Assembly: GCA_947359465.1 (NCBI GenBank)
Contig: OX375875.1
Coordinates: 16,118,458 to 16,182,457, forward strand
Length of the DNA stretch: 64,000 nucleotides
From: Metellina segmentata
Lineage: Eukaryota > Arthropoda > Arachnida > Araneae > Tetragnathidae
Reading direction: 5' to 3'
The translations under genes were made by a program, and so were the position numbers. Within the stretch, counting starts at the first letter, position 1, and every line of letters begins with the position of its first letter. The notes beneath the pieces are model-generated. The model had not been told where the DNA came from and did not search any database. It saw nothing but the letters and a program-made list of their open reading frames with translations. Below are positions 31,747-44,666 of this stretch, one piece after another.

Positions 31747-34700
31747 ATGGATTTAACACGTTAAATTATTAACTGGAGAATCTGACTGGCCAATTTGGAA
31801 AAGAAAAATTAGAGACTTGCTAGATTACCATGAAGGAGCTCTAGAAGTGATTGATGGCAAGCTAGTCAAGCCAGAACCTTTGCTCAGCTCAGAAAATGCA
31901 GATGCAATCAAGGATCACAAGCAACAGAGTGATTTCTACCGCAAGGCAAATATATATGCCAAGTCTATGATCGCAAGTACGGTTACTGATACAGTGTATC
32001 AGAAAATCATGGACAAAGAGACTGCATGTGAGGCTTGGGAAGCTCTAAAACAGCAGTTTGAAGCCACTTCAAAAGATCAGCTATTCAAAATTTGTACAGA
32101 ATTTTTTGCTTTTAACTGGTCACTTTGCGATGATGTTTCCACACACATTGCTAAACTCAGGAGTCTGTGGAACGAGCTGAACAACGGTCTCAAAGATAGA
32201 GGTGAAAACAAGCTACCAAATCTAATGCTAGTGTGCAAAGTTTTAAATATTTTGCCAAGCAGCTTTGAGACGTTTAAGTCCAGTTGGATGTTGTTAGCCA
32301 AAAATGAGGACCGGACTTTCGATGAACTTACAAATCAACTGTGCATGTTTGAGAGGAATTTTGCAAAATCTGAAACGAGTGAAAGAACCCTTCAGGAAGC
32401 TTTGCCAGCTACTAACCAAGACAGGCATAAGCAAGATGGCAAGGGTAGATTCCTGTAGCAATCAAGGAAAGAAGACGTCTGCAACTATTGCAACAAAAGG
32501 GGACACTGGGTGAAGGACTGCCGAAAGTGGATTTCCGATGGAAGACCGAACAGGAAAAAACCAGTGAATGGAAACATGGAGACTGCCAATGTGTCCCTGA
32601 TGTCCATCTGTGGTGAAGTCTGTGCTGCTGAAATGGATTTAACATCCTTCTGGGTTGATAACGGAGCAACTCGTCATATCACAAATTGTCCAGAGTATTT
32701 TGTAGAGTTTACTAGTTTCCATAGTCCTTGTTGCATTAAGGCTGCTGGAAAAGAAACCTTGGCTGCACTCGGAAAAGGCACTATTTGTGTAAAGACCACT
32801 ATTAATGAGAAATGCCAAGAAATTCAACTACAAGATGCCTGGTATGTGCCCGAGATAAGCAGAAACTTGTTTTCAGTGCTGGCTGCTCAAGATAGGAATG
32901 TCAATAGTGAATTCAGGTCATCCCCTACTGAGTGTTGGCTAATAGTCAATGGAGTAGCTGTACTATATGGAACACGAAGTGTAAATGGAACTCTCTTCAA
33001 GGCTGCTATTGAACCGATTGTGCCTGAGAAAGGAGCAGAAGTAAATGCAGTTGTGGAAGACAGCTCCTTGTTGCAGCTGTATCATGAAAGATGGGGACAT
33101 CAAGATAAACCCCACATCAAAGATATATTGCAAAAAGAACTGGGAATCAGTGTTCGCCTAGATAACGAACCCTATGAATCATGTGTTTATGGCAAAGCAC
33201 ATCGATTACCATTCGGAACCAGAAAGAAAGCTTCCCATCCTGGTGAACTGGTTTCAGCTGATGTGTGTGGACCCTTTGATTACTCATTTCAAAAGAAACG
33301 ATTCTTGGTTGTATTCAAAGATAGTTATACCAAATTTCGCTATAGTTTTGTAATTAAGGAAAAATCAGAAGTAAAGAATGTGCTTAAGCAAATGCTCGCT
33401 CATGCTAAAAACTTAGGGCATTCTGTTAAAGAATTTATCAGTGACAATGGGGGTGAATTTGACAACAAAGAAGTTTGTGCCGTTTTATGCCAAGAAGGAA
33501 TCACGCAAAGACTAACTGCACCTTACACGCCAGAGCAAAATGGCGCCAGTGAACGTGAGATGCGCACCATTGTAGAAATGGCAAGAACATTCAAATCCTG
33601 ATGCCAATTATCCTGCTGCAATGTGGGCTGAACTCGTTACCTCTGCTGTATATATTTTGAACAGAACAGGCAAATCATCAGTGGAAGGTGCTAGCCCATA
33701 TGAATTGTGGATGAAAAAGAAACCTCGCCTGAAACATTTGCGAGTGATGAGTTCCACTTGCTATGTTCATGTTCCTGTTCAATAGAGGAGGAAAATGGAC
33801 AAGAAAGCTGTCAAGGGCTATCTTGTTGGATATGACGGTGATGAGCGTTACAGGATTTGGTTGAAAGGAGAGAACCGAGTGATTTTCTCAAGAGATGTAA
33901 TTTTTCAAGAGAAATCTAGCAAATATCACCACATTGAACTGATGATAAAAGGACTTCCTGATGAGGGAAAGTCCGATGAGGAGAAATTGATTGGAAAACA
34001 AAAATCTCAAAGCGATTCTGAAGATGAATCAGAAGAAAATGAGCCAGGAAGGACAAGTGATGTCGAAGAAGACAATGGTAAGGAGCTCAAAAATTCAGGT
34101 GATAGACAGTTGCGAAACCGTTCTCTATTACACCAGCCTGCGCGTTTTGAGGACTACATTATGGAAGCCGAATCATTTGTTTATGAGACTGACAGTCCTG
34201 GAACATTTGAAGAGGCAGTTAATGGCAAAGAAAGTGTAAACTGGAAGAAAGCCATGGACAATGAATTGACTTCTCATAAAGAAAACCAAACATGGGAGCT
34301 GACTGATCTACCAGCAGGAAGCAAGGTTATACCATGCAGATGGGTCTACAAAATCAAGACAAATCCAGATGGCAGCATCAACAAATACAAAGCTAGGCTT
34401 GTCGTGAAAGGTTACAGTCAACGCCAAGGCATTGATTACAGTGAAACTTACAGTCCAGTAGCTTAAGTTGGGAACAATACGTGCAATATTGAGCATTGCT
34501 GCTGAGGAGAAAATGTATTTGTCGCAGTTTGACGTATCAACAGCCTTTCTGTATGGAGAACTTGATGAAACCATCTACATGCAACAGCCAGAAGACTATA
34601 AGGATGGAACAGGACGCGTTTGCAGGCTCAAGCGCAGCTTGTATGGTCTGAAACAGGCTCCACGTTGCTGGAACAAGTGTTTTGGCCATTTTTTGCTGAC

Positions 34701-35553
34701 ACTTGGTTTTAAAGCAAGTGATGCTGACCCGTGTCTATATATTAGAGAAGAGAACGATAATAAAGTACTCATATTGTTATATGTTGACGATGGACTAGTT
34801 GCTGCAACTAACCAAGAGGACATGGATGCATTCCTTAAAGAATTAAAAGCTAGATTTAAGATGTGCATTGGAAAAGTTTCCTGCTTTCTGGGACTTGAAA
34901 TTGAACGTCACAAAGATGGCTCTATTGAAATTAATCAGAAAGGATATGCCAGAAAAATCCTCCAGCGGTTTGGATTTGAAGGGTGCAAACCTGCACTAAC
35001 TCCCATGCTAAAGGAATCTAAGTTCCTGAAACTTGAGGACACCAAAAGACCGGATTTCCCATATCGTCAGGCAGTTGGTGCCTTAATGTATCTGATGGTG
35101 GGAACAAGGCCAGATATAGCTTACAGTGTTGGGTTTCTATCCAGGTCACTAGAAAATCCATCTACAGAGGATATTATGAGAGTAAAGAGAGTGTTCCGCT
35201 ACATAGCAGGTACAACTAATCTGGCAATCACTTACCATGTAACTGGTACAAGTAGAGTGCTGGAATGCTACAGTGATGCAGATTTCGGTGGATGTTCTAA
35301 TACAGGAAGATCAACATCTGGTTCAGTAATGGTATACGCCGGAGGTGCAATTTCTTGGCACAGTCAGAGACAATCTATTGTAGCCACTTCAACCACAGAG
35401 GCTGAAGTTGTCGCAGCATCTGAGGCAGTCAAAGAAGTCCTTTGGCTTACAAGACTGTATCAGGGAATAGTGAACCTAAAAGAAGTGCCCTCACTTCAAG
35501 TAGACAATCAAGCAGCTGTAAAGCTTGCCCACAATCCGGAATATCATCGAAGG
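31747..35553 (+). pseudogene. copia 2 Gag-Pol, 5' part, with stops and shifts
   Basis: The order is Gag from ATG 31747 (shift near 31762, then KLLTGESDWPIWKRK), a TAG at 32456-32458, a zinc knuckle CNYCNKRGHWVKDC and protease FWVDNGATRHI. The last has Asn where DSGA is usual, so Asp-Asn-Gly replaces Asp-Ser/Thr-Gly. Integrase has SADVCGP, ISDNGGEF and EQNGASERE. Reverse transcriptase has WVYKIKTNPDGS, FDVSTAFLYGELDE and LLYVDDGLV. RNase H has CYSDADFGG and LQVDNQAAVKLAH. Further lesions are a shift near 33600, TAG near 33784 and TAA at 34464-34466. Translation breaks at 35553 within HRR, where the LINE entered, and resumes in the same frame at 47436. The enzymes are the standard retrotransposon set. 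This copy is not autonomous. Confidence 0.9.
35542..35553. repeat. 12-bp target duplication of the I-LINE
   Basis: TATCATCGAAGG occurs here and at 47424-47435. One copy fused to 47436 restores the RNase H frame ...YHRR|TKHIEI. Confidence 0.93.
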
Positions 35554-35701
35554 TTGGTTGGTTGGGTTTTTATGGCGCAAAGGCCACACATGGCCAAGCT
35601 GCGCCAGACACAAGACAAAAAAGTCTAGACGAAATAAAGATTGATGGTAAAACTTTATCTATTTACAATTTTGAATCAAAACTTTATCAAATGTATAAAA
35701 T

Positions 35702-38700
35702 CTAAATAAAATTTGCGAAACCAATGTCAGATATAAATAAAAACACATTTTTATCGTAAGGATTTCCTAAAAGATCTTTTAGGTTTGGGTTTGAAACTCC
35801 AAATCGGACTAGTCTGTGGTTATTAAAAACCCTACATTCAGTCAAAATGTGTCTGACAGTAAAAATACAATGGCAGGTTGAACATAATGGGGCAGGTTCT
35901 CCGATCAATAAGTGCCTGTGGGTAAAATGGGTATGGCCAATGCGAAGTCTTGTCAGTTGTACTTCATTTCTTCTATTTAAATTTGTATTAGTGAGTCCTG
36001 CAACAGATGGTTGTATAGGGTGGAGTTTATTCTGAACTTCCTTATCCCAAGAATCTTGCCAGTTTGATTTTATTTTTGTTTTTAAAAACATTTCAACGTC
36101 TTCAAGAGGAATTGGTAAGTAGTTTTGTATCGTTGATGTCTTTGCTGCAATGTCTGCTCTCTCATTTCCGGGAATACCTACATGTCCAGGTATCCAACAT
36201 AGCATGATTTTGAAATTTTGGGATTTTAGACTTAGCAATAGATTTATTGTTTTGAGTATTAACGGATGACTTTTAATTGAAGTATTTGCAAGGGCTTCAA
36301 TGCTGCTTTTTGAATCAGAGTATATTATCCATTTTTTGTAAGTGTGTTTAGATAGGTTTTCCAGTGCTAAAAACAAGGCGTATGTTTCTGATGTAAAGAC
36401 TGAGCTACAATGATGTAATTTCCGGGCAACAGTTGTTCTTTCAAAAACTGCAGCAGAACCAACGTGTGTCATATTCTTTGATCCATCAGTATATACTGGT
36501 TTAAAAGATGAAAAATGTTCTCTGTGAGAGTAAAATAATTGTAAGTAAAAATAGTCTGGAGTTGATGATTTGGTCAATACCATAAAATCTCTAATAATAT
36601 TAAAACTTTCATTACTCCAAGGTGGAGGTGCGTTTTGTCTAGAATGAACATCTAGATTGTCAATATTTAAGGAATGCATTATATTTCTAACTCTAAAACC
36701 AAATGAGGGTATGAATGATGGTTTCAATGAAAAATGACTTCCAAATTTTGGGTTAGTAATGCTGTTAAATAGTGGGTGAGCTGGATTAGTTTTAATTTTA
36801 AAATAATATCTGAGAGCAAGTCTCTCACGTACAAGTTTTAGACAAGGTTCTCCGGATATGATATATAGACTCTGGATAGGGGAAGTGCGGTAAGCGCCAA
36901 TAGATATACGGATACTTTGATGATGTATAGTATCTAAAGTTCTGAGAACTGACTTTGCTGCAGAACCGTAAACAACACATCCATAATCTAATTTGGAGCG
37001 TATCAAGGCTCTGTAGATTCTCAGCATAGAGATAGAATCAGCTCCCCAAGATGTTGTTGATAATACTTTTAAAATATTCAGAGTTTTGTTACATTTCTGT
37101 TTTAAGTGTCTCACATGTGGTCGAAATGTTAACTTTGCATCAAGGATTATTCCCAAAAAATTAATTTCTGAATTTGTAGGGATGATTGATCCATTGAGAC
37201 GTATTTCAGGATCATGATGAATACCCCTCTTTCTGCAAAAATGTACGCAAGTGGTTTTTTGAGTAGAGAAGACAAAGCCATTTTTGTTTGCCCAAGTAGT
37301 GATTCTTTTAACTGCTATTTGGAGCTGTCTTTCAATCATCATCATGTTCGATGATGAGCAAGATATTTGAAAGTCATCGACAAAAAGACTTCCATGAACA
37401 CTGGGAGGCAGTTGCTTTATAATTTCGTTAATTTTAATAATGAACAAAACAACGCTTAGCACACTTCCTTGAGGTACGCCTTCTTCTTGTGGAAATTCGT
37501 CTGATAGTGTGTTCTTCATTCGAACACGGTATAACCGGGATTGCAGAAAGTTTTGGATGAAAATTGGTAGATTTCCTCGAAGACCAATATCAAATAGGTT
37601 CCGAAGAATACCATATCTCCACGTTCGATCATAAGCTTTCTCCATGTCAAAAAAGATTGATACAAGATGGTGGTTTTTGACGAAAGCTTCACGAATGGAG
37701 GTTTCCATTAGAATTAGGTTATCTATGGTGTTTCTTCCATGACGAAATCCACTTTGGAAAGGTGAGAAGAATTGGTTCGTTTCTAAGTAGTGTACAAGAC
37801 GTGCATTGATCATGCGTTCCATTATTTTGCATAGACAGCTGGTAAGGGCTATTGGTCTATAATTATTGGGATTTTGAGGATCTTTACCTGGTTTTGCAAT
37901 AGGGATAATAATAGCCTTACGCCACGACGTAGGAAATGTATGTTCGTGCCATATTCTGTTAAAAAGTTTCAAAATGAATGATAGTGATGATTCATTGAGA
38001 TGTTTTAGCATGTTATTATGAATGAGGTCTGGTCCTGCTGAAGTTGAATGGGATTTATGTAAAGCAGTTTTTAGTTCTTTAATGTTAAAATCGGTATTAT
38101 AGTGTTCCAGTGTAAAGGATCTAAAGTTAATTATCTTACGTTCTTCACGTATTTTATACGTAATAAAGTTGGGAGGGTAAGACTTTTCACTTGAGACATC
38201 TGAAAATGTCTTTCCCAACACGTTGGTAATATCTCTAAGATTAGAGATAATTTGTGCATCATTTTTTAATATTGCAATATGTGGGGCCTGTTTGTAGTAC
38301 CCCGATATGTTTTTTATTTTGTTCCATATAGATTTTGACGAGACATGACTGTGGATATTATTTAAGTATGATTGCCAAGAATTTCTTTGGCTGTGGCGTC
38401 GAATTTTTCGGGCTTCAGCTTTTGCTTTCTTAAAAGCAATCATATTATATTGTGTTGGATATCTACGAAATGTGCTCCAAGCTTTTTTCTGTTTTTTGTA
38501 TGCTATGGAACAGTCTTGATTCCACCATGGCTTCCAATATTTTCGAATATTTGGTGATGACTTAGGAATTGCTAAGTCTGCTGCTATTAAAATGGTTTTT
38601 GTTATATTTTCTACTGCATGATCAATGTTTAAAATATTTACCATGTCTTGAGTTATATTAGATTTAGATGAAAATAAGGGCCAGTTTGCTTTATCATATT

Positions 38701-39389
38701 TGAAGTGCATTGGTTGGATGGAAGAGTCTATATCAATTTTTGTGTAAGTTAGAATAATAGGAAAGTGGTCGCTATTATAAAGATCACTTCCTACGTTGAA
38801 GTGCCAAGACAGTAATATGGATGGTGAGCATATTGCCAAATCAATGCAGTGGAAGGTTTGAGTAGGTTGATGGAAGTAGGTATTATCGCCATCATTGAGA
38901 AGGCAGAGGCAGTGATCATCAATCATCTGCTCTATCTGCTGACCTCTGGGATTTACATCTCTACTACCCCATAAAGTGTTATGACCATTCATGTCACCAA
39001 GTATAATATATGGAACAGGTAGTTGATTTATTAAGTTGTTCAATTGTCTTTGGTCAAGAATTTCACTTGGTGGTATATATATACAGCATATTGGTCACAA
39101 GGTACTTTAAATTAATTTGAACGGCAACAGCTTGTAGATCTGTTTGAAGATGGACAGCTGAAGATGGGTGATCCAGACAAGTTAGGAGAGCTACACCACC
39201 ACTAGCACGATTGTTTTTTACATTATCTTTTCTTGTTATGTTATATCTCCGAATTTTTGTATATACTGCTGGTGTTAGTAAAGTTTCTTGTAGACCAAGA
39301 CATACAGGTTTATAATCGTCAATCAAAGTTTTGATATCTTCAACATGGATACGGTAGCCATGGCAATTCCAAGATATTATTTTAGACAT
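35702..39389 (-). pseudogene. I-LINE ORF2: endonuclease, reverse transcriptase, RNase H (one frameshift)
   Basis: About 1230 codons from ATG 39389 to stop near 35702, broken only by a one-base excess near 39090 in a TATATA-rich spot. The APE endonuclease has SWNCHGYR and LGLQET, then after the shift ILGDMNGHNTLWG and SDHFPI. Reverse transcriptase has PIAKPGKDPQNPNNYRPIAL, QSGFRHGRNT, GVPQGSVLS and a catalytic FVDDF (instead of the usual Y/FADD). RNase H has YTDGSKN, SETYAL, YSDSKSS and WIPGHVGIPGNERAD. A C-terminal CCHC-type motif CSTCHCIFTVRHILTEC closes the protein. ORF2 starts eight bases inside the end of ORF1 (AATGTCTAA), an arrangement that suits termination-reinitiation. It provides target-primed reverse transcription. 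Confidence 0.92.
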
Positions 39390-40512
39390 TATGATTGTCT
39401 TTCAGGGTTTTTTTGCGTTTAGTATTACTTGTTTTATTTTTGTCTATATCCATTTCTTCATCAGGCGAGTCAGATGAAGAATAGGTCTCTAAAGGACATT
39501 TTTCATTGGTTCTATTAGATTTTATAGTATCTATTTTCTTTTGTGATTTTGCTTTAAATGTGTCTTTGACATTAAGACCAGATGCTTTGGGAATGTTTGT
39601 TTTTGGTTTTTTATTGTTTGCATCTCTTTCTTGGATATTTGTTTCTTTATAGGGAATGGTATCTGTTTGGATAGCAACGGATTTCATCGTTTTAATGACA
39701 GATGCGTAAGAAACATTAGTTCTCGGCGTCTGATTTTCTACTATTTTTTTTGCTTCAAGATATGAGATTTTTTGAATTATTTTTAGGTTTTGGATTTCAT
39801 TTTCTTTTTTCCATTGAGGACAAAACCTGGAGTAAGAAGGATGATTTTCCTTACAATTGAAACAAAGAGGTTCATCAGTACAGTTTTCACCGTGTTCGGG
39901 TTTTGAGCATCTGGCACAAATTGCAGATGACCGGCATGAGGACTGGGAGTGCCCAAACCTCTGACACTTAAAGCATCTTTGAGGGTTTGGAATGTACGGT
40001 CTAACATTGCAATTTAGGTATCCTGCTTTAATGGATGTCGGCATGTCTGGAGTGTTAAATGTTAATATTACATGTTTTGTGTTAATACTTTTACCATCCC
40101 GTCTGATGCAAATGCGTTTGGCTGAACAAACATGTTGAGATTTTAATTCTTCCATAAATTCTTGTTCAGATATATTAAAGAGGTCAGATTCAGATATAAC
40201 TCCACGACTGGAATTTAGAGTTCTGTGTGGAGTTACATTAACCTTTATTTCGCCAAGCTGGTTTAATTTCATTAGTTGTTCAGATTGATATGCAGATGTA
40301 GTTTCCACAAAAAGGTCACCAGATCGCAATTTCTTTATTGATTTTGGTTCGCCAGCAGCAGACTGAATATATTTTTGTACAGCAAATGGTGAAAAGTTTA
40401 AGAGTTTCCCTTCAGGATTATTGATAATTAAAAATTTAGGAACTGAGCAATTGTCATTGTTGTTAGAGAGAATTAGGCCTCCTCTGGGGCACAAAGAATT
40501 TTTTGGATCCAT
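39382..40512 (-). CDS. I-LINE ORF1, Gag-like RNA-binding protein
   Basis: A complete 376-codon frame from ATG 40512 (MDPKNSLCPRGGL) to TAA 39382-39384. The N-terminal half resembles the RRM-like part of I/Jockey ORF1 proteins (LRSGDLFVET). Three cysteine-rich motifs follow around residues 180-235: CFKCQRFGHSQSSC, CARCSKPEHGENC and CFNCKENHPSYSRFC. The tail is basic and Ser/Lys-rich (SYASVIKTMKSVAIQTD, then KKPKTN). Such proteins coat LINE RNA and form the ribonucleoprotein. No lesion was seen. The stop codon overlaps the ORF2 start. Confidence 0.9.
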   Translation of the reverse strand: MDPKNSLCPRGGLILSNNNDNCSVPKFLIINNPEGKLLNFSPFAVQKYIQSAAGEPKSIKKLRSGDLFVETTSAYQSEQLMKLNQLGEIKVNVTPHRTLNSSRGVISESDLFNISEQEFMEELKSQHVCSAKRICIRRDGKSINTKHVILTFNTPDMPTSIKAGYLNCNVRPYIPNPQRCFKCQRFGHSQSSCRSSAICARCSKPEHGENCTDEPLCFNCKENHPSYSRFCPQWKKENEIQNLKIIQKISYLEAKKIVENQTPRTNVSYASVIKTMKSVAIQTDTIPYKETNIQERDANNKKPKTNIPKASGLNVKDTFKAKSQKKIDTIKSNRTNEKCPLETYSSSDSPDEEMDIDKNKTSNTKRKKTLKDNHNV

Positions 40513-41543
40513 AGATTAAGTATTCAATTTCTTCATAGTGGACCCATACCCACCACGGAGTCCAACAAGGGGAAGTGATTACCGGCTCTGGGATTTTCCA
40601 GCCTCAGTACACACTTCAAGATACCACCATGATATAGTGCTACAGTATCGGGATGTGGATCCGCCGGTTCACCCAGGGCATCCCTAGCTGCAGCACTAAC
40701 CCAAATTGCTTAAGACCAGTGAGGTCCAGCACGACAGAAGGGCCAAGCATTCTGATGTGGTGAAATCCAGAGAACTTAAGCCAGCCGATTGACTAGAGCG
40801 GGCTCACTCCAGCCACCCGTCTACGCAGAAGCATGGACCAAAGGGCACGCATCAGGTAGAGTGCCTATATAATAAGAGTGGCGACAAGGGACCAAATTTG
40901 GCCCACTGCACATGCGCGGCAGCCATTTTTCTACCAGAATCGGTTGCTGGGCGAATATGTTTCTCCCATCGGTTTCCCACATTTCCTCCTCTCTCTTTCT
41001 TTTGGCGATAGTGTTTATGTCCCGTAATTTTTATGCTCACGATTTATTGAACTTGTTTTCGTGAATATTAACAAGAAAATGAATAAAGTTAAGCTTATAA
41101 CTTCAGTGTTAAATAAAATAAGATCTGATGTGTTGTCTCTCTCAGGCACAAGTTTTTTCTTTAAATTCTTTCCATGCTGTGTGATAGAAGGTTACGCATT
41201 AATTTTATAACATTAAATAAAAAATAGATTTGAAATGTCCTTCTATTAATGGATAGTTCCTTAAAATAAAACTTTCTTTCAACCAACTGTTCGACGCATG
41301 TAGTTTTTTTTTTAGTGTGATTAATCCTTTCCTTACATTAACCGAACCAGAAAAGATACTGAACATTTTTATTTGACCTTTTTAATGCATAACACAAAAT
41401 TTTAACCCACTTAAATTTAATTTTCATCCATTTATACAAGTCAAAAGACACGTAATTTCAAAAATAATCAACACCATCAGTACACATTTGTTAATAATAA
41501 TCTACCACATTTTCATATGAAAAATAGAATTAACAGATTGAAA

Positions 41544-43733
41544 CTAAATTATGAGCAAATATTGGCCTAAACATACAAGAATAATCTCAAGATAAAACAT
41601 AGTTAACAGCATTTGTACGCATTTATATACAAATTCACAGATAAATGTTGATGTGGTGGTTTTGTTTCGAGATCTAGCAGCAAAATAAAGATGAAAGTTT
41701 GCATCAAAATTAACACTTTTATATAAACACAAGTGTTGTATCTTCAAATTTAAATTGTCAACGTCTGCATTTTTTGCTGCTAAAATAGCTCTTTCTGCAA
41801 GCCACTCATGATTTATGTACTGTGTGTGTACATCGGGAAATATTTGTTCAATGAGAGTATCTTGCGAATCAGCGATTGTGCAGAAATCGGTCGGTAATTT
41901 TACGTATCCAGTTTCATCTGTAGCAACTTTTCCATCACCGATATCTAAGAGTTGTTTTGAGAATGTTTCAGCGGATGGATCTTGAAGCATTTGAACGCGC
42001 ATATTTACTTTCAGCTGTACTTTTTCAACATTACGCCACAATGGAGATGATTTTAAGCAAGCGTTGATCTCATCAACGTATGTTGAACGTGGAATGACGG
42101 GAAGTGTTTGTCTGAAATCACCTGAAAACACCAACAGAGTGCAGCCAAATAGTTTGTCGTTGTTTTTAATATCTTTCAATGTCCTGTTCAACGCCTCAAT
42201 TGAATGTTTGTGTGCCATAGTACATTCATCCCAGATGATAATTTTACACTGTTTCAGCACGGTGGCCATGGACGATTGTTTTTTAATGTTACACACTGCG
42301 TCAGGGTTATTTTGAATATTTAGTGGCAGCTTAAATACTGAATGAGCTGTTCTGCCTCCATCCAATAAAGTTGCCGCAATGCCCGATGATGCAACGGCCA
42401 ATGCGATGCCATTATTTGATCGTATTTCAGCAAGAATTAGTGAAATAAGGAATGTTTTGCCAGTTCCACCCGGTGCATCCAAAAAGAAGAACCCACCTTG
42501 TCCTGCTGAAACTGCGAGCAAAATGCGGTCATAAATGGTTCTTTGTTCGTCATTCATTAGTGGGACATTGCGAGTAACAATCGCTGCCATTTCTACAGTG
42601 TTGTACTGCAGTTCACGATTCATTTCAGTGTTAATTAAATCAGATGCAGTTCGATTTGGCGAATTCATACCGAAATGAGTGAGTGATAAGTTGGTAATGA
42701 CAATGCAAAGATCATCAATAGCAATCAATGCTTCATTGTACATAGCGTCGCTGAATGTTATCGTTAGATCGTTGCACCGTGTACGATGTTGATGCAATAT
42801 ATCATCAGTCATTGAATCTTTGTGATTATCCCACAATATCTGTGCTCGAGCTGGGAAACATGTAGTCAACACTATAGCGAATAGTAGACGAATTTGTATT
42901 GCTGTACAGTTCAATGCAGCTTCAGCAAGCATACACTCCCACTGGTTGTCGTCTTCCAGCAAGCCGAGTGCAAGGCATGCGTCTTTATATGTCGGATACT
43001 GTTGCCCATTCACTTTACGTATATCTTGAAATGATAATGGGCCAGTAACATTAACCAACAACAGTCGAAGATAAAAGCACTCAGTGTGTCTTGGATTGAC
43101 TGTAAATAATCGCCCCAAAGCGTTCGATTTAAATAAATTGAGACATGCATCAACTGGTGAGCCTTGCTTGCGGGGCATCCATTTTTTTGTTTGAGCCCAT
43201 GTGAAATAGTGTGGTACTTGTGAATAGAGTAATGTTCTTGCAAAGGCACCAAAGTCATCCGTACTATTACACAATTCAAAAAATGCAGTGACTGTAGTTT
43301 TAGGTGGATTTGTAGCACGATCAATCACTGTCTCGTTCGTGAAAAATACACGCTGACCGTTTTCAAGATGGACGGCTAACTGAACAACTGCTGGATCCCG
43401 TTCATGAATTGGAAAACCGAAGATACGCCAAGCAGCTTCATTGGAGCTGATGTACCGACCAATTTGGTAGAGCGTAATTTCATCGTTTTTATCCATTGAA
43501 GGAGCATTTACATTAGTATTTTCTACTCTAAACACAGCCATATCACTGCCTTTATGGACATACTTGCAAATATATTTGATGCTCTTCACAGAACTGCAAA
43601 ACTCAACATTAATATGAGCATTGTATGTCTTGCTTAGCAGAGGCTTGCTTGCTTGCAGCATACGGCACCACCCAACAATTGTCAATGTCAATGTCTGTGT
43701 TGCTGATATTTTTAATAAATGATTGTCCGCCAT
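41544..43733 (-). pseudogene. Helitron Rep tail and Pif1-type helicase, C-terminally truncated
   Basis: The 729-codon frame starts in the Rep tail with the two-tyrosine motif YICKYVHKGSD. It continues to a PIF1/RecD2-like helicase with Walker A FLDAPGGTGKTF (about 42460), Walker B IIWDECTMAHK, motif VFSGDFRQTLPVIPR and CLKSSPLWRNVEKVQLKVNM. After ILAAKNADVDNLNLKIQ the sequence departs from the family and runs into low-complexity residues. The last helicase motifs (final 150-200 residues) are therefore missing. The helicase normally unwinds the donor strand 5'-3'. This copy cannot be autonomous. Confidence 0.85.
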
Positions 43734-44564
43734 TATCGGGACTTCTTCGACGATATATTGGATATCCGTCGGTATTTGTTATCGTATCATTAGTGAAATC
43801 TTTAGGGAAATTTTTAGTACATTTTCCATCTGCCATGCAAGGCGAAGAACGATGAAGAGTACCGCATGGACCATGGATCATGTTTGCTGTAACAATATCA
43901 AACTGCACTTGGTCAGTAGACGGATCTGGAATTTCCGCAGAAATTATACTATCGATTTCTTCAGGACGGATTTTGTCGATTAACCAAACCAAAATGTGCG
44001 CATGAGGTAATCCTCGCTTTTGCCATTCAACTGAATACAGCCAGCAACGTGTGGGACCGAATACATGTAATTTAGTAATGATACTTATTAGAGACTTCAA
44101 CTTTTGTCTGAATACACGTGCTGTAATGTCATGACGATGTATTGCATTTTGGCCAGGCAATAGCAAAGATGTAATCTCTGGCCATTTTGGATTACATGTG
44201 AACGTGATAAATAAACACGGTCGTCCATATTCGCGCACGTAAGCCATAGCATCCTGTATATATTCGTGCATATGACGTGGACTGCCTACGTACCATGATG
44301 GTAAAATGACAGAGTTACCAATTTCGGCGACGTCGGCGTTGTTGTTAATAGCGTCTCGTAAGTGAATGTACTCTTCCGTACGCAGCTTGAGTTGATTATA
44401 TCGTAAGTATCGTAGTCGTTCGCCCTCTATCTTCGCGTACATGTCGACCATGAATTGTTGGCAAAGCTCACGACATCATAGAATGACGTTGTCCAGGCCG
44501 CGCCGAATCATTAATCGGTACGCATAATAATCTTTCGAGCTAACGTTCTTGTTTGTTTCAGCTC
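43609..44564 (-). pseudogene. Helitron HUH endonuclease (Rep) region
   Basis: After the putative intron the frame reads AETNKNVSSKDYYAYRLMIR, then a TGA near 44480 where relatives have Arg (…VIL*CREL…), then CQQFMVDMYAKIEGERLRY. The Rep core has FITFTCNPKW, and the metal-binding HUH motif appears as KRGLPHAHILVWL at about 44010. The catalytic tyrosine motif follows in the next frame (KYICKYVHKG near 43570), after a shift within an AAGC-repeat (CAAGCAAGCAAGC near 43650). The protein nicks and ligates DNA in rolling-circle transposition. Catalytic motifs persist, but the frame is broken twice. Confidence 0.85.
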
Positions 44565-44666
44565 CTGTAATAATATATTTATGAATATTAATTTAAATTA
44601 ATTCCGTTCAATAATTTAATTGTTTTGTTAAATGGTTAATGATCAAGTTCATAAAAAATGAAGTAC
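44565..44666 (-). other. Candidate 102-bp intron in Helitron gene
   Basis: Donor TATCAG|GTACTT and acceptor ATTACAG|GAGCTG on the minus strand. Splicing removes in-frame stops and restores the conserved family phrase across the junction. It is seen as a signal pair and frame fit only. Confidence 0.6.
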
